The translations under genes were made by a program, and so were the position numbers. 64,000 nt of DNA from Lactobacillus johnsonii. Lineage in GTDB: Bacteria > Bacillota > Bacilli > Lactobacillales > Lactobacillaceae. The stretch spans positions 186,001 to 250,000 of the forward strand of contig NZ_CP047409.1 in assembly GCF_013487865.1 (NCBI RefSeq), written 5' to 3'. Position 1 is the first letter of the stretch; the number at the start of each line of letters is the position of its first letter. The notes under the pieces were generated by a model. That model was not told the DNA's origin, made no database searches, and was given only the letters and a program-made list of their open reading frames with translations. Shown here piece by piece: positions 54,316 to 64,000 of this stretch.

Positions 54316-54345
54316 GAATTTCTAAAAAAGAAATTCCTTTTTTGG
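54313..54345 (+). terminator. Terminator overlapping the MgtA-like stop codon
   Basis: AGGAATTTCT, loop AAAAA, AGAAATTCCT plus T5. Confidence 0.88.
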
Positions 54346-54362
54346 TACACAAATTTATATAG

Positions 54363-56389
<2,027 letters not shown>

Positions 56390-56390
<1 letters not shown>

Positions 56391-57163
56391 TGGAGATTTT
56401 TGATTCGCATACACACTTAAATGGTGCACCTTTTCGCGGAAAAGAAGACATTTATCTTGAACGAGCTAAAGAATTAGGTGTTGTGAAAAGTGCGGTTGCT
56501 GGACAAGATCCTGAATTTAACGAACGTGCGATTGACTTGAGTCAAAGATTCGATAACTTATATGCTATTGTTGGCTATTGTCCGGATGTTGCTAAAGACT
56601 ATGATCAAAAAGCTGAGAATAAGCTAGTCGAGCAACTAAAAGAACCTAAAACTGTCGCTTTAGGAGAAATTGGACTAGATTATTATTGGGATGAATCCCC
56701 TAGAGATGTACAACGTAAAGTTTTTGCGAGACAATTAGATTTGGCTCATAGTTTGAAAATGCCTGTTAATATTCATACTCGAGATGCTTTTGAAGATACT
56801 TATCAAGTTTTGAAAGATAGCCATGTCGGTGAATATGGTGGAATAATTCATAATTTTAACGGTGATCCGGAATGGCTCAAGAAGTTTCTTGACTTAGGGA
56901 TGATGGTTTCATTTTCTGGTGTGGTTTCTTTTACTAAAGCGGTGGATGTTCATGCGTCAGCAAAGGTTGTGCCATGGGACAAGTTTTTAATTGAAACTGA
57001 TGCTCCATATTTAACGCCAAAGCCATATCGTGGAAAACAGAATGAAACAGGATATGTACGCTATGTAGCTGAAGCAATTGCCGATTTGCGTGGAAGCTCT
57101 GTTGAAGAAGTAGCTAAGCATACATTTGAGAATACGATGAGGGTATATGGAATCAGAAAATAA
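56390..57163 (+). CDS. TatD family DNase/metal-dependent hydrolase
   Basis: TIM-barrel metal hydrolase of 257 residues with FDSHTHLN, GEIGLDYYWD, IHTRDAF, IHNFNGDP and ETDAPYLTP, the usual TatD metal ligands. Members act on DNA ends. It overlaps metG (TAATG) and rnmV (17 nt), in the order metG-tatD-rnmV-ksgA that is conserved in Firmicutes. Confidence 0.95.
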
Positions 57164-57710
57164 GAAACAATTTAATGCTGTAATAATTGTTGAAGGTCGA
57201 GATGATACCAAGCGACTAAAACAATTTTTTCCTGGAATTGAAACTATTGAAACCAATGGCTCAGATGTATCTGAACAAACTTTAGCTGAAATAAAGAAAC
57301 TTTCGCAAACTAGAGAAATAATTATTTTTACTGACCCAGATTATAATGGCGAAAGGATTCGGCGCTTAGTTACCCAAGCGGCTCCTCAGGCTAAGCAAGC
57401 TTTTATTACACGCAAAGAAGGAGAACCAACTAAGCGTGGAAATAGTTTAGGAGTTGAACACGCTTCAAAAGAGGCCTTGGTTCGTGCTTTAAGTGATTTG
57501 CATGAAATCAAACCAATCGAAAGTGATATCACTAAGGAAAAGTACGATGAGTTAGGCTTGGGAATGAGTTCAGGTGCTCGTCTTTTACGTGAAAAGGTTG
57601 GGATTAAGCTAGGAATTGGATATGGAAATAGTAAACAATTTTATAAACGCTTAAAGATGTTTGGAATTACTTATGATGAATTAAAGAGGGCAGTTGAAGA
57701 TGTCAAATAG
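57147..57710 (+). CDS. rnmV: Ribonuclease M5
   Basis: TOPRIM-domain endonuclease that finishes 5S rRNA maturation, 187 residues. The TOPRIM motifs are VIIVEGRDD near the N-terminus and [13 protein letters not shown]. The C-terminal domain contains the [16 protein letters not shown] segment typical of the family. The start overlaps tatD by 17 nt, and ksgA overlaps its end by 11 nt, so all are co-translated. Confidence 0.96.
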   Translation: MESENKKQFNAVIIVEGRDDTKRLKQFFPGIETIETNGSDVSEQTLAEIKKLSQTREIIIFTDPDYNGERIRRLVTQAAPQAKQAFITRKEGEPTKRGNSLGVEHASKEALVRALSDLHEIKPIESDITKEKYDELGLGMSSGARLLREKVGIKLGIGYGNSKQFYKRLKMFGITYDELKRAVEDVK

Positions 57711-58590
57711 TATGCCGATTGCAAGTCCAGTTAGAACTCAAGCAATTGTTAATCGCTATTTTATGCATGCGAAAAAGAATTTAGGTCAAAACTTTTTAGT
57801 GGATTTAGCAGCAATTAAAGGAATTGTTGAAGCAGCAGATATTCAACCAGGAGACCAGGTTATTGAAATTGGACCTGGAATTGGCTCATTAACTGAACAA
57901 CTTCTTTTAGCTGGGGCTAAAGTTTTAGCTTATGAGGTTGATCAAGATTTACCAGAAATCTTAAACAATGAATTGCCACAAAAAATTGATGGTGAAGAAT
58001 TGAAAGATCGCTTTAAGTTGGTAATGAAAGATGTATTGAAAGCCAACTTTGTAGAGGATAATGATGGCTTTCTTGATTTAAGTAAATCAGTTAAGATTGT
58101 TGCTAATTTACCTTACTACATTACAACTCCAATTATTTTTAATCTGATTAAGAGTGATTTAGATTTTTCAAGTTTAACCTTAATGATGCAAAAAGAAGTT
58201 GCTGAACGGTTAGTTGCTAAGCCTAAGACAAAGGAATACGGTCCTTTATCTATTGCAGTGCAAAGTCGGATGAATGTTCGCTTAGCCGAAGAAGTAAAGA
58301 GCACATCTTTCATGCCAAGACCTAAAGTTGATTCTGCTGTTGTTGTTTTAACGCCACTTCTTGAAAAGCCTGACATTAATGATTATGCATTCTTCGATCA
58401 TGTAGTAAAAATGTGCTTTGCTCAACGTCGTAAAACTTTAGCTAATAATTTGAAGACTTTAATCAAAGATAAAGATGAACGCGAGAAATTAATTAATGAT
58501 CTAGGGCTAGATGTTAGAATTCGTCCGGAAGAAGTAACCCTAAATCAATTTGTTCAGTTGGCACATCTTTTAAACGATCGGCAGGCATAA
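57700..58590 (+). CDS. ksgA: 16S rRNA (adenine1518/1519-N6)-dimethyltransferase
   Basis: SAM-dependent enzyme that dimethylates two adenines of the 16S rRNA 3' hairpin in ribosome biogenesis, 296 residues. The SAM-binding motif is [15 protein letters not shown] and the catalytic motif [13 protein letters not shown]. The N-terminal [11 protein letters not shown] is typical. ATG 57700 has GAGGG at 57686-57690 and 9 nt spacing, preferred over TTG 57694. Confidence 0.97.
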   Translation: MSNSMPIASPVRTQAIVNRYFMHAKKNLGQNFLVDLAAIKGIVEAADIQPGDQVIEIGPGIGSLTEQLLLAGAKVLAYEVDQDLPEILNNELPQKIDGEELKDRFKLVMKDVLKANFVEDNDGFLDLSKSVKIVANLPYYITTPIIFNLIKSDLDFSSLTLMMQKEVAERLVAKPKTKEYGPLSIAVQSRMNVRLAEEVKSTSFMPRPKVDSAVVVLTPLLEKPDINDYAFFDHVVKMCFAQRRKTLANNLKTLIKDKDEREKLINDLGLDVRIRPEEVTLNQFVQLAHLLNDRQA

Positions 58591-58610
58591 AACGGTTACA
58601 AATTACAGAC

Positions 58611-58639
58611 TTGAAAAAATATTAATTTTTTGATAAAAT
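58611..58639 (+). promoter_or_regulatory. Promoter of veg
   Basis: TTGAAA (58611-58616), 17 nt, TAAAAT (58634-58639) with TGA just before. Confidence 0.75.
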
Positions 58640-58665
58640 GAGTCCAAGCAAAGGAGTGACGTCCA

Positions 58666-58905
58666 GTGCCAACAACACTAATGGCAATTAAACAAAGTTT
58701 GGATTCTCATTTGGGTGAAAACTTAGTAGTAGTAGCTCAAGCAGGAAGAAAAAAAGTAACCCGTCGTAAAGGTAGATTAACTAAGACTTATCGGGCAGTA
58801 TTTGTTGTAGATCTTGACCAAGATCAAAACAATTTTGAACGAGTATCTTATAGTTATACCGATTTATTAACCAAGAACATTGAACTTGAGTTTGATGAAA
58901 TGTAG
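58666..58905 (+). CDS. veg: Veg protein
   Basis: A 79-residue DUF1021/Veg family protein. It starts at GTG (58666) behind AAAGGAGTGAC. The conserved parts are LMAIKQSLDSHLGE, GRKKVTRRKGRL and the C-terminal strands up to YTDLLTKNIELEF. Veg is abundant in Bacillus and affects biofilm genes; its molecular role is unclear. The gene order ksgA-veg-purR is the usual one. Confidence 0.95.
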   Translation: MPTTLMAIKQSLDSHLGENLVVVAQAGRKKVTRRKGRLTKTYRAVFVVDLDQDQNNFERVSYSYTDLLTKNIELEFDEM

Positions 58906-58927
58906 TCGACAATAGAATATTACGAAC

Positions 58928-58965
58928 AATCACTAGTATTTCACTTAAAATGCTAGTGATTTTTC
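58928..58965 (+). terminator. Terminator after veg
   Basis: AATCACTAG and CTAGTGATT close a longer stem (ATTT with AAAT, one wobble), followed by Ts. Confidence 0.8.
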
Positions 58966-59022
58966 TTTATATAGAGTATATTTAAACGTAGAAATCTATT
59001 TAATGTTTAGGAAGGTAAAAGC

Positions 59023-59859
59023 ATGAAACGTTCAGAAAGATTAGTTGATATGGTTAAGTATCTTTTGGCTCGCCCTCATACTTTGATTGCATTACCATTT
59101 TTTGCAGATCGCTATGGTGCAGCAAAATCTTCAATTTCAGAAGATTTGGCAATTTTACGTCAAACTTTAGCCAACGATCAAAATGGAATTTTAGAAACTG
59201 TAGCAGGAGCAGCAGGTGGAGTAAGATACATTCCTTTTGTAGGAAAAAAAGAAGCTACAGACTATCTTTATGATTTAGCTGACCGTATTGAAGATCCTGA
59301 TCGTATTTTACCCGGTAATTTTGTTTACTTATCCGATATTTTAGGTTCGCCGCAAGATTTACGTCAAATTGGACAACTGATTGCTACCAAATATGCTTAC
59401 AGTAATGTTGACTATGTAATGACGATTGAGACTAAAGGAATTGCTCTTGCACAAGCAGTAAGTCGTTTCTTAAATGTGCCATTTGTAATGGTTAGAAGAC
59501 GTCCTAAAATTACTGAGGGATCAACAATTTCAGTTAATTATGTTGCTTCTTCAAGTGAACGAGTTGAAAAAATGGAGTTGGCCAAAAGACTCCTCCCAGA
59601 AGGAAGTAATGTACTAATTGTCGATGACTTCATGAAAGGTGGAGGCACTTTAACTGGGATGGAAGAACTAGTTAAAGAATTTAAAGGTACTGTTGCCGGT
59701 ATGTGTGTACTTTGCGAAACAAAGTATGCCTCTCAAAAAGTAGTTGATGACTACCAATCTTTAATTAAAATCACTGAAGTTGACAGGGATAAGAAACTAA
59801 TCAAAGTACGACCAGGTAATTTCTTAGAGCAGACAGACTTCAATCGTTTCCCAAAATGA
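59023..59859 (+). CDS. purR: Purine operon repressor
   Basis: PRPP-responsive regulator of purine genes, 278 residues. A winged helix domain (residues 1-72) is followed by a phosphoribosyltransferase fold with the PRPP loop VLIVDDFMKGGGT. In Bacillus and Lactococcus this family represses or activates pur genes according to PRPP. AGGAAGG precedes the ATG. glmU follows after 47 nt. Confidence 0.96.
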   Translation: MKRSERLVDMVKYLLARPHTLIALPFFADRYGAAKSSISEDLAILRQTLANDQNGILETVAGAAGGVRYIPFVGKKEATDYLYDLADRIEDPDRILPGNFVYLSDILGSPQDLRQIGQLIATKYAYSNVDYVMTIETKGIALAQAVSRFLNVPFVMVRRRPKITEGSTISVNYVASSSERVEKMELAKRLLPEGSNVLIVDDFMKGGGTLTGMEELVKEFKGTVAGMCVLCETKYASQKVVDDYQSLIKITEVDRDKKLIKVRPGNFLEQTDFNRFPK

Positions 59860-59906
59860 TATACTGATAGATAGCTTAAATACAATATTGAGGGGATATT
59901 AAATTC

Positions 59907-61292
59907 ATGAATAAATATGTTGTTATCTTAGCTGCTGGAAAAGGTACCCGTATGAAGTCAAAACTTTACAAGGTATTACATAAGGTTTGCGGAAAAGCGA
60001 TGGTAGAACATGTCGTTGAGGCAGCAAAGGGAACTAATCCAGATAAGATTATCACTGTTGTTGGTAATGGCGCAGAGAGTGTTAAAGATGTATTAGCAGG
60101 TCAGTCAGAATTTGCTTTTCAAGAAAAGCAATTAGGAACTGGAGATGCAGTTTTAGCAGCAAATGATCTATTAGAGAATTTAGAGGGATCAACTTTAGTT
60201 GCTACTGGGGATACTCCATTATTTACAGCCGAAACCTTTAATAACTTATTTAAAAAACACGAAGAGAGCGGAAATAGTGCAACTGTTTTGACCGCAAAAG
60301 CTCCAAATCCATTTGGCTATGGACGTATCATTCGTGACGAAGATGGAAATGTTCTGAGAATTGTTGAACAAAAAGATGGTACTCCAGAAGAGTTAGCTGT
60401 TGATGAAATTAATACTGGTGTTTTTTGTTTTGACAATAAAGAATTATTTAAAGCTCTAAAACAAGTAGGTAACGATAACGCGCAAGGTGAATACTATCTA
60501 ACTGATGTTTTAGAAATTATGCGCAAGGCTGGTTACAAGGTTGGTGCATATGAAATGCCAGACTTTAGTGAAAGTCTAGGGGTTAACGACCGAATAGCTC
60601 TTGCTCAAGCAACTAAAATTATGCAAAAAAGAATCAATGAGGAACACATGAGAAATGGTGTATCATTTATTGATCCTGATACTGCATATATTGATAGCGA
60701 TGTTAAAATTGGCAACGATACTGTTATCGAAGGTAATGTTGTTATTAAGGGTAAGACTGAAATCGGTAGTAACTGTTATATTACTACGAGTTCAAGAATC
60801 ATTGACTCTAAGATCGGTAATAATGTAACCATTACTTCTTCAACTCTTCAAGAAGCTCAAATGGATGATAATACTGACATTGGCCCTAACTCTCACCTTC
60901 GTCCAAAGGCCGTAATTCGCAAGGGTGCACACATTGGTAACTTTGTCGAGATTAAGAAGGCTGAAATTGGTGAAAATACCAAGGTTGGACACTTAACTTA
61001 TGTTGGGGATGCAACTTTAGGCAAAGACATTAATATTGGCTGCGGAACTATTTTCTCTAACTACGATGGTGTTAAGAAGTTCCACACTAATGTGGGTGAT
61101 CATTCATTTATTGGTGCAGGTGCTACAATTATTGCTCCAGTTAATATTGCCGATCATGCATTTGTTGCAGCTGATTCAACAATTACTAAAGATGTTGAGA
61201 AGTATGACATGGCAATTGCCAGAGGTAGACAGACTAACAAACCAGATTATTGGCACAAATTACCTTTAGCAAAAGATAAAGAATGGGAATAA
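59907..61292 (+). CDS. glmU: Bifunctional UDP-GlcNAc pyrophosphorylase/GlcN-1-P acetyltransferase
   Basis: Makes UDP-GlcNAc, the wall precursor, 461 residues. The N-terminal nucleotidyltransferase (about 1-230) has [20 protein letters not shown] linker leads to a left-handed beta-helix acetyltransferase (about 255-450) with hexapeptide repeats and the conserved [21 protein letters not shown]-type loop. AGGGGA precedes the ATG. A terminator follows, so prs has a separate promoter. Confidence 0.97.
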   Translation: MNKYVVILAAGKGTRMKSKLYKVLHKVCGKAMVEHVVEAAKGTNPDKIITVVGNGAESVKDVLAGQSEFAFQEKQLGTGDAVLAANDLLENLEGSTLVATGDTPLFTAETFNNLFKKHEESGNSATVLTAKAPNPFGYGRIIRDEDGNVLRIVEQKDGTPEELAVDEINTGVFCFDNKELFKALKQVGNDNAQGEYYLTDVLEIMRKAGYKVGAYEMPDFSESLGVNDRIALAQATKIMQKRINEEHMRNGVSFIDPDTAYIDSDVKIGNDTVIEGNVVIKGKTEIGSNCYITTSSRIIDSKIGNNVTITSSTLQEAQMDDNTDIGPNSHLRPKAVIRKGAHIGNFVEIKKAEIGENTKVGHLTYVGDATLGKDINIGCGTIFSNYDGVKKFHTNVGDHSFIGAGATIIAPVNIADHAFVAADSTITKDVEKYDMAIARGRQTNKPDYWHKLPLAKDKEWE

Positions 61293-61296
61293 ATTT

Positions 61297-61330
61297 AAAA
61301 GAAGTTGTTAAATACAACTTCTTTTTTTTG
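61297..61330 (+). terminator. Terminator after glmU
   Basis: AAAGAAGTTGT, loop TAAAT, ACAACTTCTTT, then more Ts. Confidence 0.88.
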
Positions 61331-61403
61331 CTATTTACAAGCGTAACAAGCATTTTTCTGCTATTATTAAATGTGGAATTGTAATTTTTCGGTGGAGGAA
61401 ATT

Positions 61404-62375
61404 ATGTCTCAATTAGACAAAGAAATCAAAATTTTTGCGCTCAACTCTAATAAACCTTTAGCAGAAAAAATTGCTAAAAAGGTAGGAGTTGAGCTTGGTA
61501 AGTCTGATGTTAAACGTTTCAGTGATGGTGAAATTCAAATTAACATCGATGAATCGGTTCGTGGTAAAGATGTTTATTTAGTACAATCAACTTCAGCTCC
61601 AGTAAATGATAATTTAATGGAATTATTGATCATGATTGATGCTGTTAAGCGTGCTTCAGCTAGAAGTGTTAACTTAGTGATGCCTTACTACGGATATGCA
61701 CGTCAAGATAGAAAGACTCGTGCACGTGAACCAATTACAGCTAAGTTAGTAGCTGATATGTTACAAAAAGCTGGTGCTGATCGAGTACTTTCACTTGATT
61801 TACATGCTCCACAAATTCAAGGATTTTTTGATATCCCTGTTGATAATTTGATGGGTGCACCTCTTCTTGCGGACTACTTCTTAAGCCATGATTTAGAAAA
61901 AGATGCTGTTGTAGTTTCACCTGATCATGGTGGTGTAACTAGAGCAAGAAAGCTAGCAGAATTTCTTAAGACTCCAATTGCAATTGTGGATAAGCGTCGT
62001 CCAAAGGCAAATGTTGCTGAAGTTATGAACATTATTGGTGATGTAAAAGGCAAGCGTGCCATTATTATTGATGATATGATCGATACTGCTGGTACTATTA
62101 CTTTAGCATCTCAAGCTTTAATGGATGCTGGTGCAACTGAAGTTTATGCTTCCGCTACTCATGCTGTTTTATCAGGTCCTGCAATTGAACGCTTGAATAA
62201 TTCACCAATTAAGAAATTGATCTTAACTGATTCAATTAACCAACCTGAAGAAAAAGATTTATCTAAGGCTGAAATTGTTTCTGTTGGACCATTAATGGGT
62301 GAAGCAATTAAATTGATCCAAGAACATAAACCGGTTAGTCCACTATTTAATACTCGTTTCCAATCCCATAATTAA
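61404..62375 (+). CDS. prs: Ribose-phosphate pyrophosphokinase
   Basis: Makes PRPP from ribose-5-phosphate and ATP, 323 residues. It shows [42 protein letters not shown] and the PRPP-binding [13 protein letters not shown], as in class I enzymes. ATG 61404 has GGTGGAGGAAATT upstream; an extension to 61371 has no such site. PRPP made here is the ligand of the neighbouring PurR. Confidence 0.97.
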   Translation: MSQLDKEIKIFALNSNKPLAEKIAKKVGVELGKSDVKRFSDGEIQINIDESVRGKDVYLVQSTSAPVNDNLMELLIMIDAVKRASARSVNLVMPYYGYARQDRKTRAREPITAKLVADMLQKAGADRVLSLDLHAPQIQGFFDIPVDNLMGAPLLADYFLSHDLEKDAVVVSPDHGGVTRARKLAEFLKTPIAIVDKRRPKANVAEVMNIIGDVKGKRAIIIDDMIDTAGTITLASQALMDAGATEVYASATHAVLSGPAIERLNNSPIKKLILTDSINQPEEKDLSKAEIVSVGPLMGEAIKLIQEHKPVSPLFNTRFQSHN

Positions 62376-62386
62376 GTAATAAAAAC

Positions 62387-62416
62387 CAATATCTATGTAC
62401 TTAGGTATTGTTTTTT
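62387..62416 (+). terminator. Terminator after prs
   Basis: CAATATCT (62387-62394) and AGGTATTG (62403-62410) pair with one wobble, then T6. Confidence 0.7.
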
Positions 62417-62451
62417 AAAAATAAAAGCTATACTTTTATTTTTAAAAATGA

Positions 62452-62465
62452 AAAAAGCGTTTACA
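62452..62465. promoter_or_regulatory. cre/LacI-type operator before the regulator gene
   Basis: AAAAAGCGTTTACA matches the cre-type consensus in 12 of 14 positions. It may serve autoregulation by the LacI protein or CcpA. Confidence 0.55.
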
Positions 62466-62526
62466 TATTTCCGATAATTAAGGTAGTATATAAACTATAC
62501 AGTTTTAAAGAGGGAACTATGGGAAT

Positions 62527-63471
62527 ATGACTACTTTATCTGATGTAGCAAAAAAAGCTAGTGTATCTAAGATGACAGTATCACGGGTTATTAATCATCC
62601 GCAACAGGTGACGCCCGAATTAAGAAAAATTGTGGAAAAAGCAATGGAGCAATTGAATTATCATCCCAATTCAATTGCGAGTGCTTTAGCTCATAATCGG
62701 ACGAATGTGGTTAAATTGGTAATTTTAGAAGATATTGATACAACCGAGCCGTACTATATGAATCTACTTTTTGGAATTGCTAAGGGACTAAGCAAAAAAC
62801 ACTACGCGATTCAATTAGCCACAGATAGGGATGTTGGCGGAGGAGACGGCTACATTATAACTGGTGGGCGAGCAACGGATGCAGAATGGTTAGATCAATT
62901 AGATAAACCTTTTGTTTTATTTGGAGAAAATCGCTACGGTTATGATTTTATTGATACAGATAACAAGTTAGGTGAACAGCTGGCTACACAGTATGCACTT
63001 AATAAAAATTATCAATCAATTGTTTTCATTGGAATTGATGAAAAAGAGCCGTTTGAATACTCAAGAGAAGCTGGCTATATCAACACACTTCAGAAACATA
63101 ATATGATTCCAAAAATTTTTCGAATCCAAAACCATAGTAGTCTGGCTGAAAAGTTAATTATTAGCAATTGGAGAAAGTTTGCGCCAAATACATGCTTTAT
63201 TTGTGCTAGTGATCGAATCGCAGTGGGCGTAGTACGAGCTATACAAAGAAAGAATGGAAATATTCCTCGGGATTTTGGTGTGATTGGTTTTGACGGGGTC
63301 TTGTTAGATCAAGTTTCTAATCCTAAATTGACTACAGTTAAGCAAAATCTATTTAAGCTTGGTGAACTATTAGCTGGGATGATTCTACAAAAAATAAAAC
63401 AAGATGGAGCTCAACAAGGTGAGGTTTTGATTGAACCAGAATTAATACAAAGTGAATCTACAAGAAATTAG
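62527..63471 (+). CDS. LacI family transcriptional regulator (MalR-like)
   Basis: Sugar-responsive repressor of 314 residues. The N-terminal helix-turn-helix reads TLSDVAKKASVSKMTVSRVINHP and the hinge helix YHPNSIASALA. The periplasmic-binding-protein-like core (about 60-310) binds an effector sugar. It lies directly upstream of a GH13 glucosidase gene with an operator-like palindrome between them, so regulation of alpha-glucoside use is likely. A terminator follows the gene. Confidence 0.93.
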   Translation: MTTLSDVAKKASVSKMTVSRVINHPQQVTPELRKIVEKAMEQLNYHPNSIASALAHNRTNVVKLVILEDIDTTEPYYMNLLFGIAKGLSKKHYAIQLATDRDVGGGDGYIITGGRATDAEWLDQLDKPFVLFGENRYGYDFIDTDNKLGEQLATQYALNKNYQSIVFIGIDEKEPFEYSREAGYINTLQKHNMIPKIFRIQNHSSLAEKLIISNWRKFAPNTCFICASDRIAVGVVRAIQRKNGNIPRDFGVIGFDGVLLDQVSNPKLTTVKQNLFKLGELLAGMILQKIKQDGAQQGEVLIEPELIQSESTRN

Positions 63472-63499
63472 GAAGCTGTTTAGTCAGCTTCCTTTTTTT
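63471..63499 (+). terminator. Terminator after LacI gene
   Basis: GGAAGCTG (63471-63478), loop TTTAGT, CAGCTTCC, then T7. Confidence 0.9.
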
Positions 63500-63524
63500 G
63501 ATACCGGTAACATATAAAATATAT

Positions 63525-63538
63525 TGTAAGCGCTTAAA
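63525..63538. promoter_or_regulatory. cre/LacI-type operator before the GH13 gene
   Basis: TGTAAGCGCTTAAA matches the cre-type consensus in 13 of 14 positions and has the central CG palindrome (TAAGCGCTTA) bound by LacI-family regulators. Confidence 0.75.
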
Positions 63539-63576
63539 ATGATTGCTTAAAATAAAAGCTATGGAGGAAGTTTATT

Positions 63577-64000
63577 ATGAGACATTGGTATGATCAAGCA
63601 ATTATTTATCAAATTTATCCGAAGTCTTTCCAAGATTCTAATAGTGACGGTATTGGTGACTTAAATGGAATAAGAAAGAGAATACCGTATTTAAAGGAAT
63701 TAGGAATCAATGCTGTTTGGCTAAATCCAATTTTTGTTTCTCCACAAGTGGATAATGGTTATGATGTATCAAATTATTTTGCTATTGATCCAAAGATGGG
63801 AACAATGGAGGATATGGATAACTTAATTAAAGAGATGCATGAGGCTGGTATTCATGTGATTATGGATTTTGTATTAAACCATACGTCTGACCAGCATCCC
63901 TGGTTTCAAGATGCTATAAAAAATCTAGAAAGTATCTATCGTGACTATTATATTTTTGCTGGAGAAAACAATCAGCGTCCAAATAATTGGGGAAGTTTTT
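63577..64000 (+). CDS. GH13 alpha-glucosidase (oligo-1,6-glucosidase/dextran glucosidase type), partial
   Basis: The first 141 residues of an alpha-amylase family hydrolase that the window cuts off. It begins RHWYDQAIIYQIYPKSFQDS and continues GDLNGIRKRIPYLKELGINAVWLNPIF, NGYDVSNYFAIDPKMGTMEDM and VIMDFVLNHTSDQHPWF. These are the first beta strands and conserved region I of GH13_31-like enzymes that split isomalto- or malto-oligosaccharides. ATG 63577 follows GGAGGAAG. It is probably controlled by the LacI protein upstream. Confidence 0.94.
   Translation, partial: MRHWYDQAIIYQIYPKSFQDSNSDGIGDLNGIRKRIPYLKELGINAVWLNPIFVSPQVDNGYDVSNYFAIDPKMGTMEDMDNLIKEMHEAGIHVIMDFVLNHTSDQHPWFQDAIKNLESIYRDYYIFAGENNQRPNNWGSF

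Overview
The window is AT-rich Firmicutes DNA, most consistent with a Lactobacillus of the gasseri/johnsonii group (inference from protein sequences, gene order and style; no database was searched). Supporting signs are strong AGGAGG-type ribosome sites, many lipoproteins with Ser/Asn-rich linkers, PepC-family peptidases, several phospho-beta-glucosidases with PTS components, cre-like sites, a CIRCE element, a T-box leader and an M-box leader.

Layout. Positions 1-6.1 kb carry envelope genes: a lipoprotein, a DUF1659/DUF2922-like small protein pair, a GH73 glucosaminidase and a GH25 muramidase with four SH3-like repeats. From 6.2 to 13.4 kb are a shortened PfkB-family protein, a KefB-like antiporter, a minus-strand group (oxidoreductase, membrane-anchored protein, lipoprotein), a PAS protein, gpmA and an orphan hicB with an internal stop. 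From 13.6 to 17.1 kb are an LPXTG protein and small envelope proteins, one a lipoprotein gene broken by TGA. At 17.1-17.4 kb lies a compact convergent RNA pair with a short hydrophobic ORF that resembles a type I toxin-antitoxin locus. From 17.5 to 30.3 kb are rpsN, gtrA/GT2, an MFS exporter, a sugar transporter, an aldose epimerase, an LCP-plsY-LTA-synthase-like operon, tyrS with its T-box, and a tRNA-Thr.

At 30.4-35.2 kb two PepC-family peptidases flank an HD hydrolase and an ISL3-type insertion sequence with an 8-bp target duplication. At 35.4-37 kb are a lipoprotein, a GreA homologue and a CIRCE-controlled Hsp20. The block from 37 to 49.2 kb is dedicated to beta-glucoside use: three GH1 enzymes, two EIIC permeases, one IIA and one IIB, two GntR/UTRA regulators, a DUF3284 protein and a ROK kinase, with cre-like sites at the main promoters. 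From 49.3 to 54.3 kb are a CPBP-like membrane protein, tRNA-Gly, a frameshifted SRAP gene, trpS, a dCMP deaminase, a TPM-like protein and an M-box leader in front of a truncated MgtA-like P-type ATPase without its catalytic half. From 54.4 to 62.4 kb is the conserved housekeeping run metG-tatD-rnmV-ksgA-veg-purR-glmU-prs. The window ends with a LacI regulator and the start of a GH13 glucosidase.

The two most unusual loci are the antisense RNA pair at 17.1-17.4 kb and the M-box-controlled, catalytically dead MgtA remnant at 53.0-54.3 kb. A further theme is recent gene decay: hicB, the DUF6287-like lipoprotein, SRAP and the transposase are each disrupted by one or two small changes.
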